Origin: Gammaproteobacteria bacterium
Lineage (GTDB): Bacteria > Pseudomonadota > Gammaproteobacteria > SZUA-152
NCBI GenBank assembly: GCA_011051685.1
Contig: DRKQ01000263.1
Location: 1-33,814, forward strand
Direction of reading: 5' to 3'
DNA: 33,814 nucleotides
Below are positions 1 through 9,719 of the stretch, piece after piece; the first letter of the stretch is position 1, and each line of letters opens with the position of its first letter. Made by a program: the position numbers and the translations under genes. The notes beneath the pieces are model-generated. The model did no database searches, was not told the DNA's origin, and saw only the letters and a program-made list of their open reading frames with translations.

Positions 1-1841
1 CCCACGTGATCCTCCGGGGTAAACACGTCCACCTTCATGATGGGCTCCAGCAGTTGCGGACCGGCCTTGGGCATGGACTGGCGGAAGGCGTTCTTCGCGG
101 CAATCTCGTAGGCCACGGCCGAGGAGTCCACGGGGTGGAAGCCACCGTCCACCAGGTTGACGTGCACGTCCAGCACGGGGAAGCCGGCCAGCACGCCCTC
201 TTCCATCATGCTCTTGAAGCCTTTTTCCACCGCGGGCCAGAATTCACGGGGCACGTTGCCGCCGGTGACGGTGGATTCGAAGGTGAAGCCGCTGTTCTGT
301 TCACCGGGCTCGACGATGTAATCGATCTTGGCGAACTGACCGGAACCACCGGTCTGTTTCTTGTGGGTGTAGCTGTCTTCCACCCGCTGGGTGATGGTTT
401 CGCGATAGGCCACCTGCGGCTTGCCCACTTCCACGTCGATGCCGTGGGTGCGCTTGAGAATGTCCACCTTGATGTCCAGGTGCAGCTCACCCATGCCCTT
501 GATGATGGTCTCGCCGGAGTCCTCGTCGGTCTCCACGCGGAAGGACGGATCCTCGGCAATCATCTTGTTGATGGCCAGGCCCATCTTTTCGGAGCCGCCC
601 TTGTCCTTGGGCTTGATGGCGATGGAGATCACCGGGTCCGGGAACACCATGGGCTCCAGGGTGGCGGGTTGTTTCGGATCACACAGGGTGTGACCGGTCT
701 GGGTATTCTTCAGACCGATGAAGGCCACGATGTCGCCGGCCTGGCAGGAGTCCAGTTCGATGCGCTCATCGGCATGCATTTCCACGATGCGGCCGATGCG
801 CTCGGTCTTACCGGTGGCTGTATTGAGCAGGCTGTCACCCTTCTTGACGGTGCCGGAATAGATGCGGGTAAAGGTCAGGGCGCCGAAACGGTCGTCCATG
901 ATCTTGAAGGCCAGGGCGCGCACGGGCTTGTCGGGATCGACAATGGCGAACTCGCCGGTCTCGTTGCCTTCCAGGTCCACTTCCGGCTGGGGCTTCACCT
1001 CGGTGGGATTGGGCAGGTAATCCACCACGGCGTCCAACACCAACTGGATACCCTTGTTCTTGAACGCGGAGCCACAGTAGGTGGGGAAGAAATCCAGATT
1101 GATGGTGCCCTTGCGAATGCACTTCTTGATGTCGTCGATGGCAGGCTCTTCACCTTCCAGGTATTGCTCCATCAGATCGTCGTCCTGCTCCACGGCAGCT
1201 TCGATGAGTTTTTCACGCCATTCTTCCACCAGGTCGGTCATGTCGTCAGGCACGTCTTGGATGGTATACTTGGTGGGGTCACCGGACTCGTCCCACACCC
1301 AGGCCTTGCGGGTGAGCAGATCCACCACACCGACAAAATCGTCTTCCTCACCGATGGGCAGCACCATTACCAGCGGATTGGCGCCCAGCACGTCTTCCAC
1401 CTGCTTGACCACGCGATAGAAATTGGCGCCCAGGCGATCGAGCTTGTTCACCAGGATGATACGCGCCACCTCGGATTCGTTGGCATAGCGCCAGTTGGTC
1501 TCGGACTGGGGTTCCACCCCGCCGGAACCACAAAACACGCCGATGCCACCATCCAGCACCTTCAGCGAACGGTACACCTCGATGGTGAAGTCCACGTGTC
1601 CGGGGGTGTCGATGATGTTCAGGCGATGGTCATTCCATTCACAGGACGTGGCAGCGGACTGGATGGTGATACCGCGCTCCTGCTCCTGTTCCATGAAATC
1701 GGTAGTCGCAGCGCCGTCGTGCACTTCACCCAGTTTGTGGATTTTACCGGTGAGTTTGAGGATACGCTCGGTGGTGGTGGTCTTACCCGCGTCCACGTGT
1801 GCGAAGATGCCGATGTTTCGGTAATGGCTAAGGTCGGTCAT
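1..1841 (-). CDS. fusA: Elongation factor G, EF-G 2 type (3' end cut by window edge)
   Basis: This is a ribosomal translocase GTPase that moves tRNA and mRNA after peptide bond formation. The visible 613 codons begin [22 protein letters not shown]. The G1 loop AHVDAGKTT is at residues 14-22, DTPGHVD at 78-84 and NKLD at 132-135. Domain IV is present ([17 protein letters not shown], near residue 570). The frame runs off the left edge at [13 protein letters not shown], inside domain V, so about 80-90 residues are missing compared with the usual length near 700. The N-terminus ([37 protein letters not shown]) matches the second EF-G paralogue of gammaproteobacteria better than the canonical str-operon EF-G, which reads ILFYTG and [12 protein letters not shown]. 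There are no rps genes beside it, which fits the paralogue. The ATG at 1841 is preceded by a weak GAG Shine-Dalgarno. tRNA-Pro lies 100 bases upstream in the same direction and no terminator separates them, so co-transcription is possible. Confidence 0.95.
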   Translation of the reverse strand, partial: MTDLSHYRNIGIFAHVDAGKTTTTERILKLTGKIHKLGEVHDGAATTDFMEQEQERGITIQSAATSCEWNDHRLNIIDTPGHVDFTIEVYRSLKVLDGGIGVFCGSGGVEPQSETNWRYANESEVARIILVNKLDRLGANFYRVVKQVEDVLGANPLVMVLPIGEEDDFVGVVDLLTRKAWVWDESGDPTKYTIQDVPDDMTDLVEEWREKLIEAAVEQDDDLMEQYLEGEEPAIDDIKKCIRKGTINLDFFPTYCGSAFKNKGIQLVLDAVVDYLPNPTEVKPQPEVDLEGNETGEFAIVDPDKPVRALAFKIMDDRFGALTFTRIYSGTVKKGDSLLNTATGKTERIGRIVEMHADERIELDSCQAGDIVAFIGLKNTQTGHTLCDPKQPATLEPMVFPDPVISIAIKPKDKGGSEKMGLAINKMIAEDPSFRVETDEDSGETIIKGMGELHLDIKVDILKRTHGIDVEVGKPQVAYRETITQRVEDSYTHKKQTGGSGQFAKIDYIVEPGEQNSGFTFESTVTGGNVPREFWPAVEKGFKSMMEEGVLAGFPVLDVHVNLVDGGFHPVDSSAVAYEIAAKNAFRQSMPKAGPQLLEPIMKVDVFTPEDHV

Positions 1842-1881
1842 GTTGATTACTCTAAAGTTTTAAAAATGTCTGTATTGACCA

Positions 1882-1895
1882 CAGCAGTACCGCTG
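1882..1895. other. Palindrome in the EF-G leader
   Basis: CAGCAGTACCGCTG is a near-perfect 14-bp inverted repeat with one mismatched pair. It lies about 40 bases upstream of the EF-G start codon, between it and tRNA-Pro. It could be an operator or a short leader hairpin. No U-tract follows on either strand, so it is not a terminator. Confidence 0.3.
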
Positions 1896-1940
1896 CGGAC
1901 ATCTAACCGCTTAATCTCACAAATAAGTAAAACGGTGAAA

Positions 1941-2018
<78 letters not shown>

Positions 2019-2072
2019 TTTTTCCGCCGGGATACCCAAGCATAAAGATGGGCCCCGTCAACAGAGCGGCGT

Positions 2073-2101
2073 ATTCTACTCCAGGAGTGGGCCGATAGGA
2101 A
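2073..2101 (-). promoter_or_regulatory. Possible promoter of tRNA-Pro (and EF-G)
   Basis: A -10-like TAGAAT (5/6 to consensus) at 2073-2078 is spaced 17 bases from a weak TTCCTA (3/6) at 2096-2101. Start of transcription would fall about 48 bases before the tRNA 5' end. A TTGACG at 2056-2061 is a better -35 but has no acceptable -10 at 16-18 bases. Confidence 0.25.
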
Positions 2102-2141
2102 GGGCACAAAGCGCCAAAATGCGTGAGTGAACCCAGGGCGA

Positions 2142-2498
2142 TCAGCGTTTGAGTATTTCCAGCACGTCTTCCAACTCGGTGATCATCTGCTGGATGATCT
2201 GCCGGCTGTGATTGACGTCCTCTTTGGCCTCGCCGCCGGCCAGCTTCTGGCGGGCGCCACCGATGGTGAAGCCGTGCTCGTAGAGCAGGCTGCGGATCTG
2301 GCGAATCATGATCACATCGTGGCGCTGGTAATAACGGCGGTTGCCGCGGCGCTTCACCGGCTTGAGCTGGGGAAACTCCTGCTCCCAATAGCGCAGTACG
2401 TGGGGTTTGACGCCACACAGGTCGCTCACCTCACCGATGGTGAAGTAACGCTTGCCGGGGATGGGGGGAAGTTCGTTATTGTTGGCTGCTTCCAGCAT
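2142..2498 (-). CDS. MerR-family transcriptional regulator (ihfA-linked)
   Basis: This is a small DNA-binding protein of 118 residues. The MerR winged helix-turn-helix is at residues 16-60 ([24 protein letters not shown], then RRGNRRYY), followed by a helical dimerisation segment ([16 protein letters not shown]). It has no cysteine-rich or large effector-binding domain, so the inducer cannot be read. The ATG at 2498 lies inside the last codons of ihfA. The two genes overlap by 23 bases, which suggests translational coupling. An in-frame TTG at 2507 is the alternative start. A regulator of this kind directly after ihfA is a conserved gammaproteobacterial arrangement (known context); its regulon is not known to me. 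Confidence 0.9.
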   Translation of the reverse strand: MLEAANNNELPPIPGKRYFTIGEVSDLCGVKPHVLRYWEQEFPQLKPVKRRGNRRYYQRHDVIMIRQIRSLLYEHGFTIGGARQKLAGGEAKEDVNHSRQIIQQMITELEDVLEILKR

Positions 2499-2778
2499 AG
2501 GCCTCAACTCGTGCTTTCAGTTTCTGGCCCGGACGGAAGGTCACCACGCGTCGGGCTGAAATGGGGATCTCTTCACCGGTCTTGGGATTGCGGCCGGGGC
2601 GCTCGTTTTTACTGCGCAGGTCGAAATTCCCGAAACCGGATAGCTTTACCTGTTGACCGGCTTCCAGCGCATCGCGGATCTCAGAGAAGAAAAGTTCAAC
2701 GATTTCCTTGGCTTCGCGCTTGTTCAGGCCCAGCTCTTCGTAAAGTTTGTCTGCCATTTCAGCTTTGGTTAACGCCAT
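2476..2778 (-). CDS. ihfA: Integration host factor subunit alpha
   Basis: This is the 100-residue alpha subunit of IHF, the heterodimeric DNA-bending nucleoid protein used in recombination, replication initiation and sigma54 transcription. The start [24 protein letters not shown] and the DNA-binding arm region ([20 protein letters not shown]) are typical. The conserved Pro of the intercalating arm tip lies in RPGRNP. It starts 23 bases after the pheT stop and follows pheST, the classic operon position of ihfA. A purine-rich GAGAGAG precedes the ATG. The Ser-Gln-Gln tail ends inside the start of the following merR-type gene. Confidence 0.98.
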   Translation of the reverse strand: MALTKAEMADKLYEELGLNKREAKEIVELFFSEIRDALEAGQQVKLSGFGNFDLRSKNERPGRNPKTGEEIPISARRVVTFRPGQKLKARVEAYAGSSQQ

Positions 2779-2801
2779 AGTTGCTCTCTCGCTTTATCAG
2801 C

Positions 2802-5183
2802 TTATTGTCTCAGCGTTGCGCCTAGTTGCTCGGTCAATGCCGCCAGGATGGGTGTCATGGCCTCCTCGACATCGGCTTCCTCCAGTGTGCGCGAGCGCTC
2901 CTGGAAGGTCAAGCCAAACGCAACACTTTTTCTACCGGAATCAATGCCTTTGCCTTGATACACGTCAAATAACTGGAAGTTCTCCAGTATGTCTGTAGCG
3001 GCACTTTTCACCACTTCCTTGAGCTGATTCAGGGATATTTTTTCGTCGATAACCACGGCCAGATCCCGGCGGATGGAGGGATACTTCGACAGGGGAACAA
3101 ATCGGGGAATCTCCGCATGTTCGAAGCAGTTGAGTGCAAGTTCGAACAGGTACACCCCTTGGTTCAAACCCAGCTTGTCGGCCACCGCCGGATGCAGGGC
3201 GCCCATCTGACCCACTTTTTCGTTGCCGGGGCCGTAAATGGCCGCCGACTGGCCCGGATGCAGGGCCGGCACCGGCTCGCTCACAAAGCGGAATTTATCG
3301 CCCTTGCTCACCATAGCCAGCAGGTTTTCCACATCCCCCTTGAGGTCGAAGAAATCCAGCGGCCGGGCCTTTTCCGCCCATTGCTCCGGGACATTGTTGC
3401 CGGTAATTACACCAGACAGATAATTTTCCTGTGAAATTTCATCATCTTGAGGAATAAACCTGAGACCAGACTCGAACAGTTTTACATCCGTCTGCTGACG
3501 ATTCAGGTTGTGCAACAGGGCCTGCACCAGCCCCGGCCAGTGGCTGGTGCGCATCACCGACATGTCTGCCGAGATGGGATTGGCCAGGGCAATGGGCGTT
3601 TGCTCGGGATCGAACAACTGCTGCAGCGCGGGGTCGATGAAACTGTAGGTGATGGCCTCCTGGTAGCCCCGCGCCACGAGGAGATCCTCCAGGCGCGACA
3701 GCGGCACCCGTTCCTCGGGGATGGGCTGGATGTGCGCCGCCGACTGGGGCAGGCTGGTGGGCAGGTTGCCATAACCATAGACCCGGGCCACCTCCTCGAT
3801 GAGGTCTTCCTCGATGTTGATGTCGAAACGAAAGCTGGGCGCCGTCACCCACCAGTTTTCGCCCTCTGACTCCACCGTCATACCCAGGCGGGTGAGGATG
3901 TCTTCCACCTCGGCGGCGGGGATGGCCTGCCCCAGCACGCGCTGGATGCGCTCGCCACGCAACAGGATGCTGGGCCGCACGGGCAGCTCGTCCTCGTGTA
4001 CCACCTCCACCACCGGGCCGGCCTGGCCGCCCATGATCTTCAGCAACAGGCCCGCGGCCCGCTCCAGGGCCCGGCGTTGCAACTGGGGGTCCACACCGCG
4101 TTCGAAGCGGTGCGAGGAATCGGTGTGCAGGCCATAGCTGCGCGCCTTGCCGGCGATGCTCAGGGGATTGAAATAGGCGCTTTCGAGGACGATGTCGGCG
4201 GTGGCGTCATTCACCGCGGAATCGGCGCCGCCCATGATGCCCGCCAGGGCCAGGGGGGCCTTGTCATCGGCGATCACCAGGCTGCCTTCCGTCAGTTTGA
4301 TCTCCTGGCCGTCCAGCAGGGTCAGTGATTCCCCTGCCGCTGCGCTGCGCACCCGGATGCCGCCGCTGATCTTTGCCCGGTCGAAGGCATGCATGGGCTG
4401 GCCCAGTTCCAGCAGCACGAAATTGGTGATGTCCACCACCGGGCCGAGGCTGCGCAGGCCGCTGCGGCGCAGGGCCTCCTGGATCCACAGCGGCGTGCTG
4501 GCCGTGGGATCGATGCCCTCGATCACCTGGCACAGGTAACGCGGGCAATCTTCGGCGGCGTCCACCGTGACCGGCATGCGGGTATCGGTGCTGATTTCCA
4601 CCGCATCGGCCTTGTCTTCGCTCACCGTGGTCTTGCACAGCGTCGCCACTTCCCGCGCGATGCCGGCGATGCCCAGGCAGTCACTGCGATTGGGGGTGAG
4701 ACTCAGCTCGATGCTGTTGTCGTCCAACCACATATAGTCACGTAGGTCCTTGCCGATGGGCGCATCCTCGGGCAAAGCCATGAGGCCGTCCACGCCCTCA
4801 CCCAGCCCCAGTTCCTTTGCCGAACACAACATGCCAAAGGATTCCACGCCACGCAGCTTGGCCTTCTTGATCTTCATGCCACCGGGCAGCTTCGCTCCTA
4901 CCCTGGCCACCGGCACGCGCATGTCCACGGCCACATTGGGCGCGCCGCAGACGATCTGCAACAGTTCAGCTTCACCCACGTCCACCTTGCACACCTGCAG
5001 CTTGTTGGCATCGGGATGGGGCTCGATACTTTTCACCTGCCCCACCACGGTGTGGTCGAAGTCACCGGCCACGGGCTCCACGCCCTCCACTTCCAGGCCG
5101 GCCATGGTCATCACCACGCACAGCTCATCGGTATCGATCTTTGGATCCACCCATTCGCGTAACCAGAGTTCACTGAATTTCAT
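2802..5183 (-). CDS. pheT: Phenylalanyl-tRNA synthetase beta subunit
   Basis: The 793-residue beta chain of the (alpha-beta)2 PheRS carries the tRNA-binding, B3/B4 editing and anticodon-binding modules in the cytoplasm. An N-terminal EMAP/OB tRNA-binding domain occupies about 40-150 (VVGQVKSIEPHPDANKLQVCKVDVG). B3/B4 is around 210-370, B5 around 400-475, and the C-terminal FDX-ACB domain is in the last ~95 residues (PSIRRDLAVVIDEKIS). The length equals that of the E. coli family member to within a few residues. The ATG at 5183 has GGAG about ten bases upstream. It lies 33 bases after pheS. Confidence 0.98.
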   Translation of the reverse strand: MKFSELWLREWVDPKIDTDELCVVMTMAGLEVEGVEPVAGDFDHTVVGQVKSIEPHPDANKLQVCKVDVGEAELLQIVCGAPNVAVDMRVPVARVGAKLPGGMKIKKAKLRGVESFGMLCSAKELGLGEGVDGLMALPEDAPIGKDLRDYMWLDDNSIELSLTPNRSDCLGIAGIAREVATLCKTTVSEDKADAVEISTDTRMPVTVDAAEDCPRYLCQVIEGIDPTASTPLWIQEALRRSGLRSLGPVVDITNFVLLELGQPMHAFDRAKISGGIRVRSAAAGESLTLLDGQEIKLTEGSLVIADDKAPLALAGIMGGADSAVNDATADIVLESAYFNPLSIAGKARSYGLHTDSSHRFERGVDPQLQRRALERAAGLLLKIMGGQAGPVVEVVHEDELPVRPSILLRGERIQRVLGQAIPAAEVEDILTRLGMTVESEGENWWVTAPSFRFDINIEEDLIEEVARVYGYGNLPTSLPQSAAHIQPIPEERVPLSRLEDLLVARGYQEAITYSFIDPALQQLFDPEQTPIALANPISADMSVMRTSHWPGLVQALLHNLNRQQTDVKLFESGLRFIPQDDEISQENYLSGVITGNNVPEQWAEKARPLDFFDLKGDVENLLAMVSKGDKFRFVSEPVPALHPGQSAAIYGPGNEKVGQMGALHPAVADKLGLNQGVYLFELALNCFEHAEIPRFVPLSKYPSIRRDLAVVIDEKISLNQLKEVVKSAATDILENFQLFDVYQGKGIDSGRKSVAFGLTFQERSRTLEEADVEEAMTPILAALTEQLGATLRQ

Positions 5184-5216
5184 TGTTCTCTTACTCCATC
5201 TATCTCTAGTTAGCCG

Positions 5217-6251
<1,035 letters not shown>

Positions 6252-6286
6252 TTATTCGTTGTGCGCCGCGGTGAAAAAACCGGCGC

Positions 6287-6321
6287 AATAAAAAGGGGAA
6301 AGGTGTTGGCCTTTCCCCTTT
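6287..6321 (-). terminator. Terminator or attenuator between rplT and pheS
   Basis: On the minus strand AAAGGGGAAAG and CTTTCCCCTTT form an 11-bp stem around an 8-base loop (GCCAACAC). The stem runs straight into TTTTTATTG. It sits between rplT and pheST, the place where E. coli has the pheST attenuator. I find no Phe-rich leader peptide before the stem, so this may be a partial terminator rather than ribosome-mediated attenuation. Confidence 0.8.
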
Positions 6322-6379
6322 GGGTTCTCAGCGATCAATCTCTTCAGTCACCGCTCACACTGTGAACGGCAAACAGGGA

Positions 6380-6739
6380 TTAATCGGAAAGATTTGCCTT
6401 GGCGGTTTCAGCCAGTTGAGCAAAGGCCGCTTTATCGAACACCGCGATGTCGGCCAGCATCTTGCGATCGACTTCCACCTCGGCATTTTTCAGACCATTG
6501 ATAAATCGGCTGTACGACAGGCCACACTCGCGGGCCGCCGCATTGATGCGGGCGATCCACAGGGCGCGGAACTGGCGCTTGCGTTGACGGCGGTCGCGAT
6601 AGGCATATTGACCGGCCTTGGTCACCGCCTGGACGGCGACCCGGTAAACGTTCTTGCGCCGGCCGGAATACCCCTTGGCCTTGGCAATCACCTTTTTGTG
6701 TTTGGCGCGTGCTTGTACGCCGCGTTTTACTCGTGCCAT
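6380..6739 (-). CDS. rplT: Large ribosomal subunit protein bL20
   Basis: The 119-residue bL20 binds 23S rRNA early in 50S assembly and, in E. coli, represses its own operon. The N-terminus is strongly basic ([38 protein letters not shown]). The globular half has [23 protein letters not shown]. The size matches the family (118-119). It starts 26 bases after rpmI with AGGAG upstream, so the two are one transcription unit. Confidence 0.99.
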   Translation of the reverse strand: MARVKRGVQARAKHKKVIAKAKGYSGRRKNVYRVAVQAVTKAGQYAYRDRRQRKRQFRALWIARINAAARECGLSYSRFINGLKNAEVEVDRKMLADIAVFDKAAFAQLAETAKANLSD

Positions 6740-6765
6740 TTCTCTACTCTCCTAAATTCGACGAC

Positions 6766-6963
6766 TTACACGTAGGGCATCATGCGGTTGCACATCTTCA
6801 CGTCTGCTTCGTGGATCATTTCGCCCGAACGCAGGTGACGTTTCCGCTTGGTGCTCTTCTTGGTGAGAATATGACGACGGTGTGACTGGGCGCGTTTGAA
6901 GCCCCCGGATGCTGTGCGCTTGAAGCGCTTGGCAGCACCGCGATTGGTTTTCATCTTTGGCAT
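6766..6963 (-). CDS. rpmI: Large ribosomal subunit protein bL35
   Basis: This is a 65-residue basic ribosomal protein beginning [20 protein letters not shown], with the typical [18 protein letters not shown] core. A Shine-Dalgarno TTGGAG lies about ten bases before the ATG. It follows infC by 147 bases and precedes rplT, as in most bacteria. A good promoter lies just upstream, so rpmI-rplT can be made independently of infC. Confidence 0.99.
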   Translation of the reverse strand: MPKMKTNRGAAKRFKRTASGGFKRAQSHRRHILTKKSTKRKRHLRSGEMIHEADVKMCNRMMPYV

Positions 6964-7005
6964 AACAACAACTCCAATGTGTTAACTACGCATTTTCAAC
7001 GGCAT

Positions 7006-7034
7006 ATTATAAAAGGCACGTTTTCGACTGGCGA
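7006..7034 (-). promoter_or_regulatory. Promoter for rpmI-rplT
   Basis: Read on the minus strand, TCGCCA (4/6 to the -35 consensus) at 7029-7034, a 17-base spacer, and a perfect TATAAT at 7006-7011. The start would fall near 6999, giving a leader of about 36 bases before rpmI. So short a leader leaves little room for the long-range L20-binding pseudoknot known from E. coli on transcripts starting here. Transcripts from infC could still carry such a site. Confidence 0.6.
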
Positions 7035-7064
7035 TCCGGCTGCCACACCTGACCGACAGTAGCG

Positions 7065-7084
7065 CCTGTGTCTAGCGCCTCATT
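7065..7084. repeat. Direct repeat in the infC-rpmI gap
   Basis: TAGCGCCT occurs twice, 13 bases apart start to start, just downstream of infC. It is short and its role is unknown. Confidence 0.3.
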
Positions 7085-7110
7085 AATAAAGAAAATGAAA
7101 CAAATGAGGC

Positions 7111-7635
7111 CTAGTTTTTCTTGGGTGCGATCACCATGGTCATCAAGCGCCCTTCCATCTTGGAACGTTGCTCGACGGTGCCATGGCCTTCCGATTCCAC
7201 ATCGTGGGCAACCCGGTCCAGTAATTGTGCACCGAGTTCCTGATGCGCCATCTCGCGCCCACGGAAACGCAGAGTCACCTTCACTCTGTCTCCGTTGTTA
7301 AGGAACTTGATAAGGTTGCGTAGTTTTACCTTATAGTCCCCGATCTCCGTCCCGGGACGGAATTTCACTTCCTTGACTTGCGTCTGTTTCTGCTTCTTCT
7401 TTGCCGCGTGGCGCTTCTTGTTTTCTTCAAACAGGAATTTGCCGTAATCCATGACGCGGCAGACTGGAGGTTCAGCATTCGGCACGATCTCCACCAGATC
7501 CAGATCGGCGTCCAGTGCGGCCTGCTGTGCTTCGTCAATCGGTACCACCCCGACCTGTTCACCGTCTGCGCCGATGAGGCGTACCTGCGGTGCAGTGATG
7601 TCTTCGTTCAGGCGAACCTTTTTTTCTTGAGCGAT
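7111..7635 (-). CDS. infC: Translation initiation factor IF-3, AUC start codon
   Basis: IF-3 binds the 30S subunit, prevents premature 50S joining and rejects non-standard start codons. The protein is 174 residues (E. coli has 180): N domain about 1-75 ([16 protein letters not shown]), Lys-rich linker ([17 protein letters not shown]), C domain with [17 protein letters not shown] and [13 protein letters not shown]. The first ATG in frame would remove the conserved N-terminus. The only suitable start is ATC at 7633-7635, followed by GCT CAA GAA AAA AAG. It has a perfect GGAGG eight bases upstream, inside the thrS stop region, and a TGA closes the frame two codons before it. A non-canonical AUU/AUC-class start is the known basis of IF-3 autoregulation. 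Confidence 0.97.
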   Translation of the reverse strand: MAQEKKVRLNEDITAPQVRLIGADGEQVGVVPIDEAQQAALDADLDLVEIVPNAEPPVCRVMDYGKFLFEENKKRHAAKKKQKQTQVKEVKFRPGTEIGDYKVKLRNLIKFLNNGDRVKVTLRFRGREMAHQELGAQLLDRVAHDVESEGHGTVEQRSKMEGRLMTMVIAPKKN

Positions 7636-7648
7636 GCTTCAATCCTCC
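7633..7648 (-). promoter_or_regulatory. infC ribosome binding site with AUC start
   Basis: GGAGG at 7644-7648 (in the last thrS codons), then eight bases, then ATC at 7633-7635. The thrS stop TGA (7639-7641) lies between them. No ATG, GTG or TTG exists in this frame between the upstream TGA stop and codon 30, so the start must be non-canonical. Confidence 0.85.
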
Positions 7649-9564
7649 AAAGTAGTGCGGCCGCGACTCGCGATGTCCGTGGCAAGACCTTCGCTGAATT
7701 GGGCCAGCGTCATGCTGCCCAGGTCTTTGCCACTACGCGTGCGCACGGCCACTGTGTTCGTTTCGACTTCCCTGTCGCCCGCAACGAGCAAATAGGGAAT
7801 ACGCTGTAAAGTGTGCTCGCGGATTTTAAAGCCAATCTTCTCATTTCTCAAGTCCGATTTTGCCCGGAAGCCCCCGTCGCACAAGGCCTTTTCCACGCTT
7901 TGCACATAGTCGTTGTGGCGGTCGGTGATGGGCATCACCATCACCTGGGTGGGCGCCAGCCAGGCGGGGAAGGCGCCGGCGAATTCCTCGATCAAAATAC
8001 CGATGAAGCGTTCCAGGGAACCGAGGATGGCGCGGTGCAGCATCACCGGCACCTGCTTGGAGCCGTCCTCGGCGATGTAGTGGGCGTCGAGGCGGCCCGG
8101 CATGGAGAAATCCACCTGAATGGTGCCGCACTGCCAGACCCGGCCGATGCAGTCCTTGAGTGAAAACTCGATCTTCGGCCCGTAAAAGGCCCCCTCGCCC
8201 GGCTGCAGGTCCCACTCCAGTCCCTTGTTATTCAAGGCCTTTTCCAGGGCGTGCTCGGCCTTGTCCCAGTCGGCGTCGGACCCCACGCGCTTTTCCGGGC
8301 GGGTGGAGAGCTTGATGATCACCTCGTTGAAGCCGAAATCCTGGTAGACCCGGTACAGCAGGTCGATGAACGCGGAGACCTCGTCCTGAATCTGGTCTTC
8401 GGTGCAGAAGATGTGCGCGTCGTCCTGGGTGAAACCGCGCACCCGCATCAGCCCGTGCAGGGTGCCCGAGGGCTCGTTGCGGTGGCAAGAGCCGAACTCG
8501 GCCATGCGCAGCGGCAGGTCGCGGTAGCTCTTCAGGCCCTGGTTGAAGATCTGCACGTGGCAGGGGCAGTTCATGGGCTTGATGGCGAAGGTGTGTTTTT
8601 CCGACTCGGTGACGAACATGTCCTCGCGGAATTTCTCCCAGTGGCCGGATTTCTCCCACAGTACCCGGTCCACCACCTGCGGGGTCTTCACCTCGCCGTA
8701 GCCGTGTTCCGTCAACACACTCCGGATGTACTGCTCCACCTGCTGGTACACCGTCCAGCCATTGGGATGCCAGAAGATCATCCCCGGCGCCTCGGGCTGG
8801 GTGTGGAACAGATCCAGCTGCCCGGCCAGGCGGCGGTGGTCGCGTTTTTCCGCCTCTTCCAGGCGGTGCAGGTAGGCCTTGAGATCCTTCTTGTTGGCCC
8901 AGGCGGTGCCGTAGATGCGCTGCAGCATCTCGTTGTCGGAGTCACCGCGCCAGTAGGCGCCGGCCAGCTTCATGAGCTTGAAGGCTTTGAGCTTGCCGGT
9001 GGAGGGCACGTGGGGTCCGCGGCAGAGATCGATAAACTCCCCCTGCTGGTACAGCGACAGCTCCTCGCCCTTGGGAATGGCCTCGATGATCTCGGCCTTG
9101 TATTTCTCGCCCTTTTCCAGGAAGAACGGGATGGCCTCCTCGCGGGACATCACCGTGCGCTCCACGGGGATGTCCTGTTTGGCCAGTTCCTTCATGCGCT
9201 TTTCGATGGCAACGAGATCGTCGGGACTGAAACCCGGTTCGTAGGCGAAGTCGTAATAAAAGCCGTCCTCGATCACCGGACCGATGGTCACCTGGGCCTC
9301 GGGATACAACTGTTGCACGGCCTGGGCCAGCAGATGGGCCGTGGAGTGGCGGATGATCTCCAGCCCCTCGGGATCGCGCTCGGTGATGATGGCCAGGCTG
9401 GCATCGTGATCAATGACGTAAGAAGCATCCACCAGCTTGCCGTCCACGCGGCCGGCCAGGGTGGCCTTGGCCAGGCCGGGACCGATGTCGGCGGCCACGT
9501 CCAAAACGGAAACGGGGTGATCAAAGGAACGCTGGGAGCCGTCAGGCAGGGTAATGGTGGGCAT
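7639..9564 (-). CDS. thrS: Threonyl-tRNA synthetase
   Basis: This class II synthetase charges tRNA-Thr and edits Ser-tRNA-Thr. The 641 residues have an N-terminal TGS domain (about 1-61, [14 protein letters not shown]). The second editing domain contains [16 protein letters not shown] (about 73-88). The catalytic core has a zinc-ligand Cys in MNCPCH, motif 2 in [20 protein letters not shown] and motif 3 in [14 protein letters not shown]. The C-terminal anticodon-binding domain begins near 540. Length and all key residues are normal. It heads the thrS-infC-rpmI-rplT series. The infC start lies three bases past its stop, so the two are tightly coupled. Confidence 0.99.
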   Translation of the reverse strand: MPTITLPDGSQRSFDHPVSVLDVAADIGPGLAKATLAGRVDGKLVDASYVIDHDASLAIITERDPEGLEIIRHSTAHLLAQAVQQLYPEAQVTIGPVIEDGFYYDFAYEPGFSPDDLVAIEKRMKELAKQDIPVERTVMSREEAIPFFLEKGEKYKAEIIEAIPKGEELSLYQQGEFIDLCRGPHVPSTGKLKAFKLMKLAGAYWRGDSDNEMLQRIYGTAWANKKDLKAYLHRLEEAEKRDHRRLAGQLDLFHTQPEAPGMIFWHPNGWTVYQQVEQYIRSVLTEHGYGEVKTPQVVDRVLWEKSGHWEKFREDMFVTESEKHTFAIKPMNCPCHVQIFNQGLKSYRDLPLRMAEFGSCHRNEPSGTLHGLMRVRGFTQDDAHIFCTEDQIQDEVSAFIDLLYRVYQDFGFNEVIIKLSTRPEKRVGSDADWDKAEHALEKALNNKGLEWDLQPGEGAFYGPKIEFSLKDCIGRVWQCGTIQVDFSMPGRLDAHYIAEDGSKQVPVMLHRAILGSLERFIGILIEEFAGAFPAWLAPTQVMVMPITDRHNDYVQSVEKALCDGGFRAKSDLRNEKIGFKIREHTLQRIPYLLVAGDREVETNTVAVRTRSGKDLGSMTLAQFSEGLATDIASRGRTTLED

Positions 9565-9656
9565 GTTTTCTCCAGTGGTGATCCATACGCGAGACCACGT
9601 GTTTATCGATGGTTGTGTGCGGCGTTACTTTTTGGCAGGTGCCCGATGGCCACAAC

Positions 9657-9687
9657 GCCAGGGCGGGCGAACTTTACCCGCCCTGGC
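9657..9687. other. Perfect 11-bp inverted repeat between glgP and thrS
   Basis: GCCAGGGCGGG and CCCGCCCTGGC flank a 9-base loop. Neither strand continues into a T-tract (the minus strand reads GTTGTGGCC), so a standard intrinsic terminator is not supported. It may still end glgP transcription inefficiently, or be a protein-binding site over the thrS -10. Confidence 0.6.
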
Positions 9688-9699
9688 CGGGCCTGTCAA
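9671..9699 (-). promoter_or_regulatory. thrS promoter embedded in an inverted repeat
   Basis: On the minus strand a perfect -35 TTGACA (9694-9699), a 17-base spacer and TAAAGT (9671-9676, 4/6). The start would be near 9664, leaving a thrS leader of about 100 bases. The -10 box occupies the loop of the 11-bp inverted repeat at 9657-9687, an arrangement that could act as an operator. Confidence 0.6.
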
Positions 9700-9719
9700 A
9701 AAACCCTGTCTGAAAATGC

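Noticed and set aside
2056-2061. TTGACG as the -35 of tRNA-Pro
   Set aside because: No acceptable -10 lies 16-18 bases downstream; the hexamer alone is not evidence.
6252-6338. A 28-codon TTG-started frame across the rplT-pheS hairpin, with three Phe codons, as a pheST leader peptide
   Set aside because: The Phe codons fall after the terminator stem, the wrong order for attenuation, and the start has no proper ribosome binding site.
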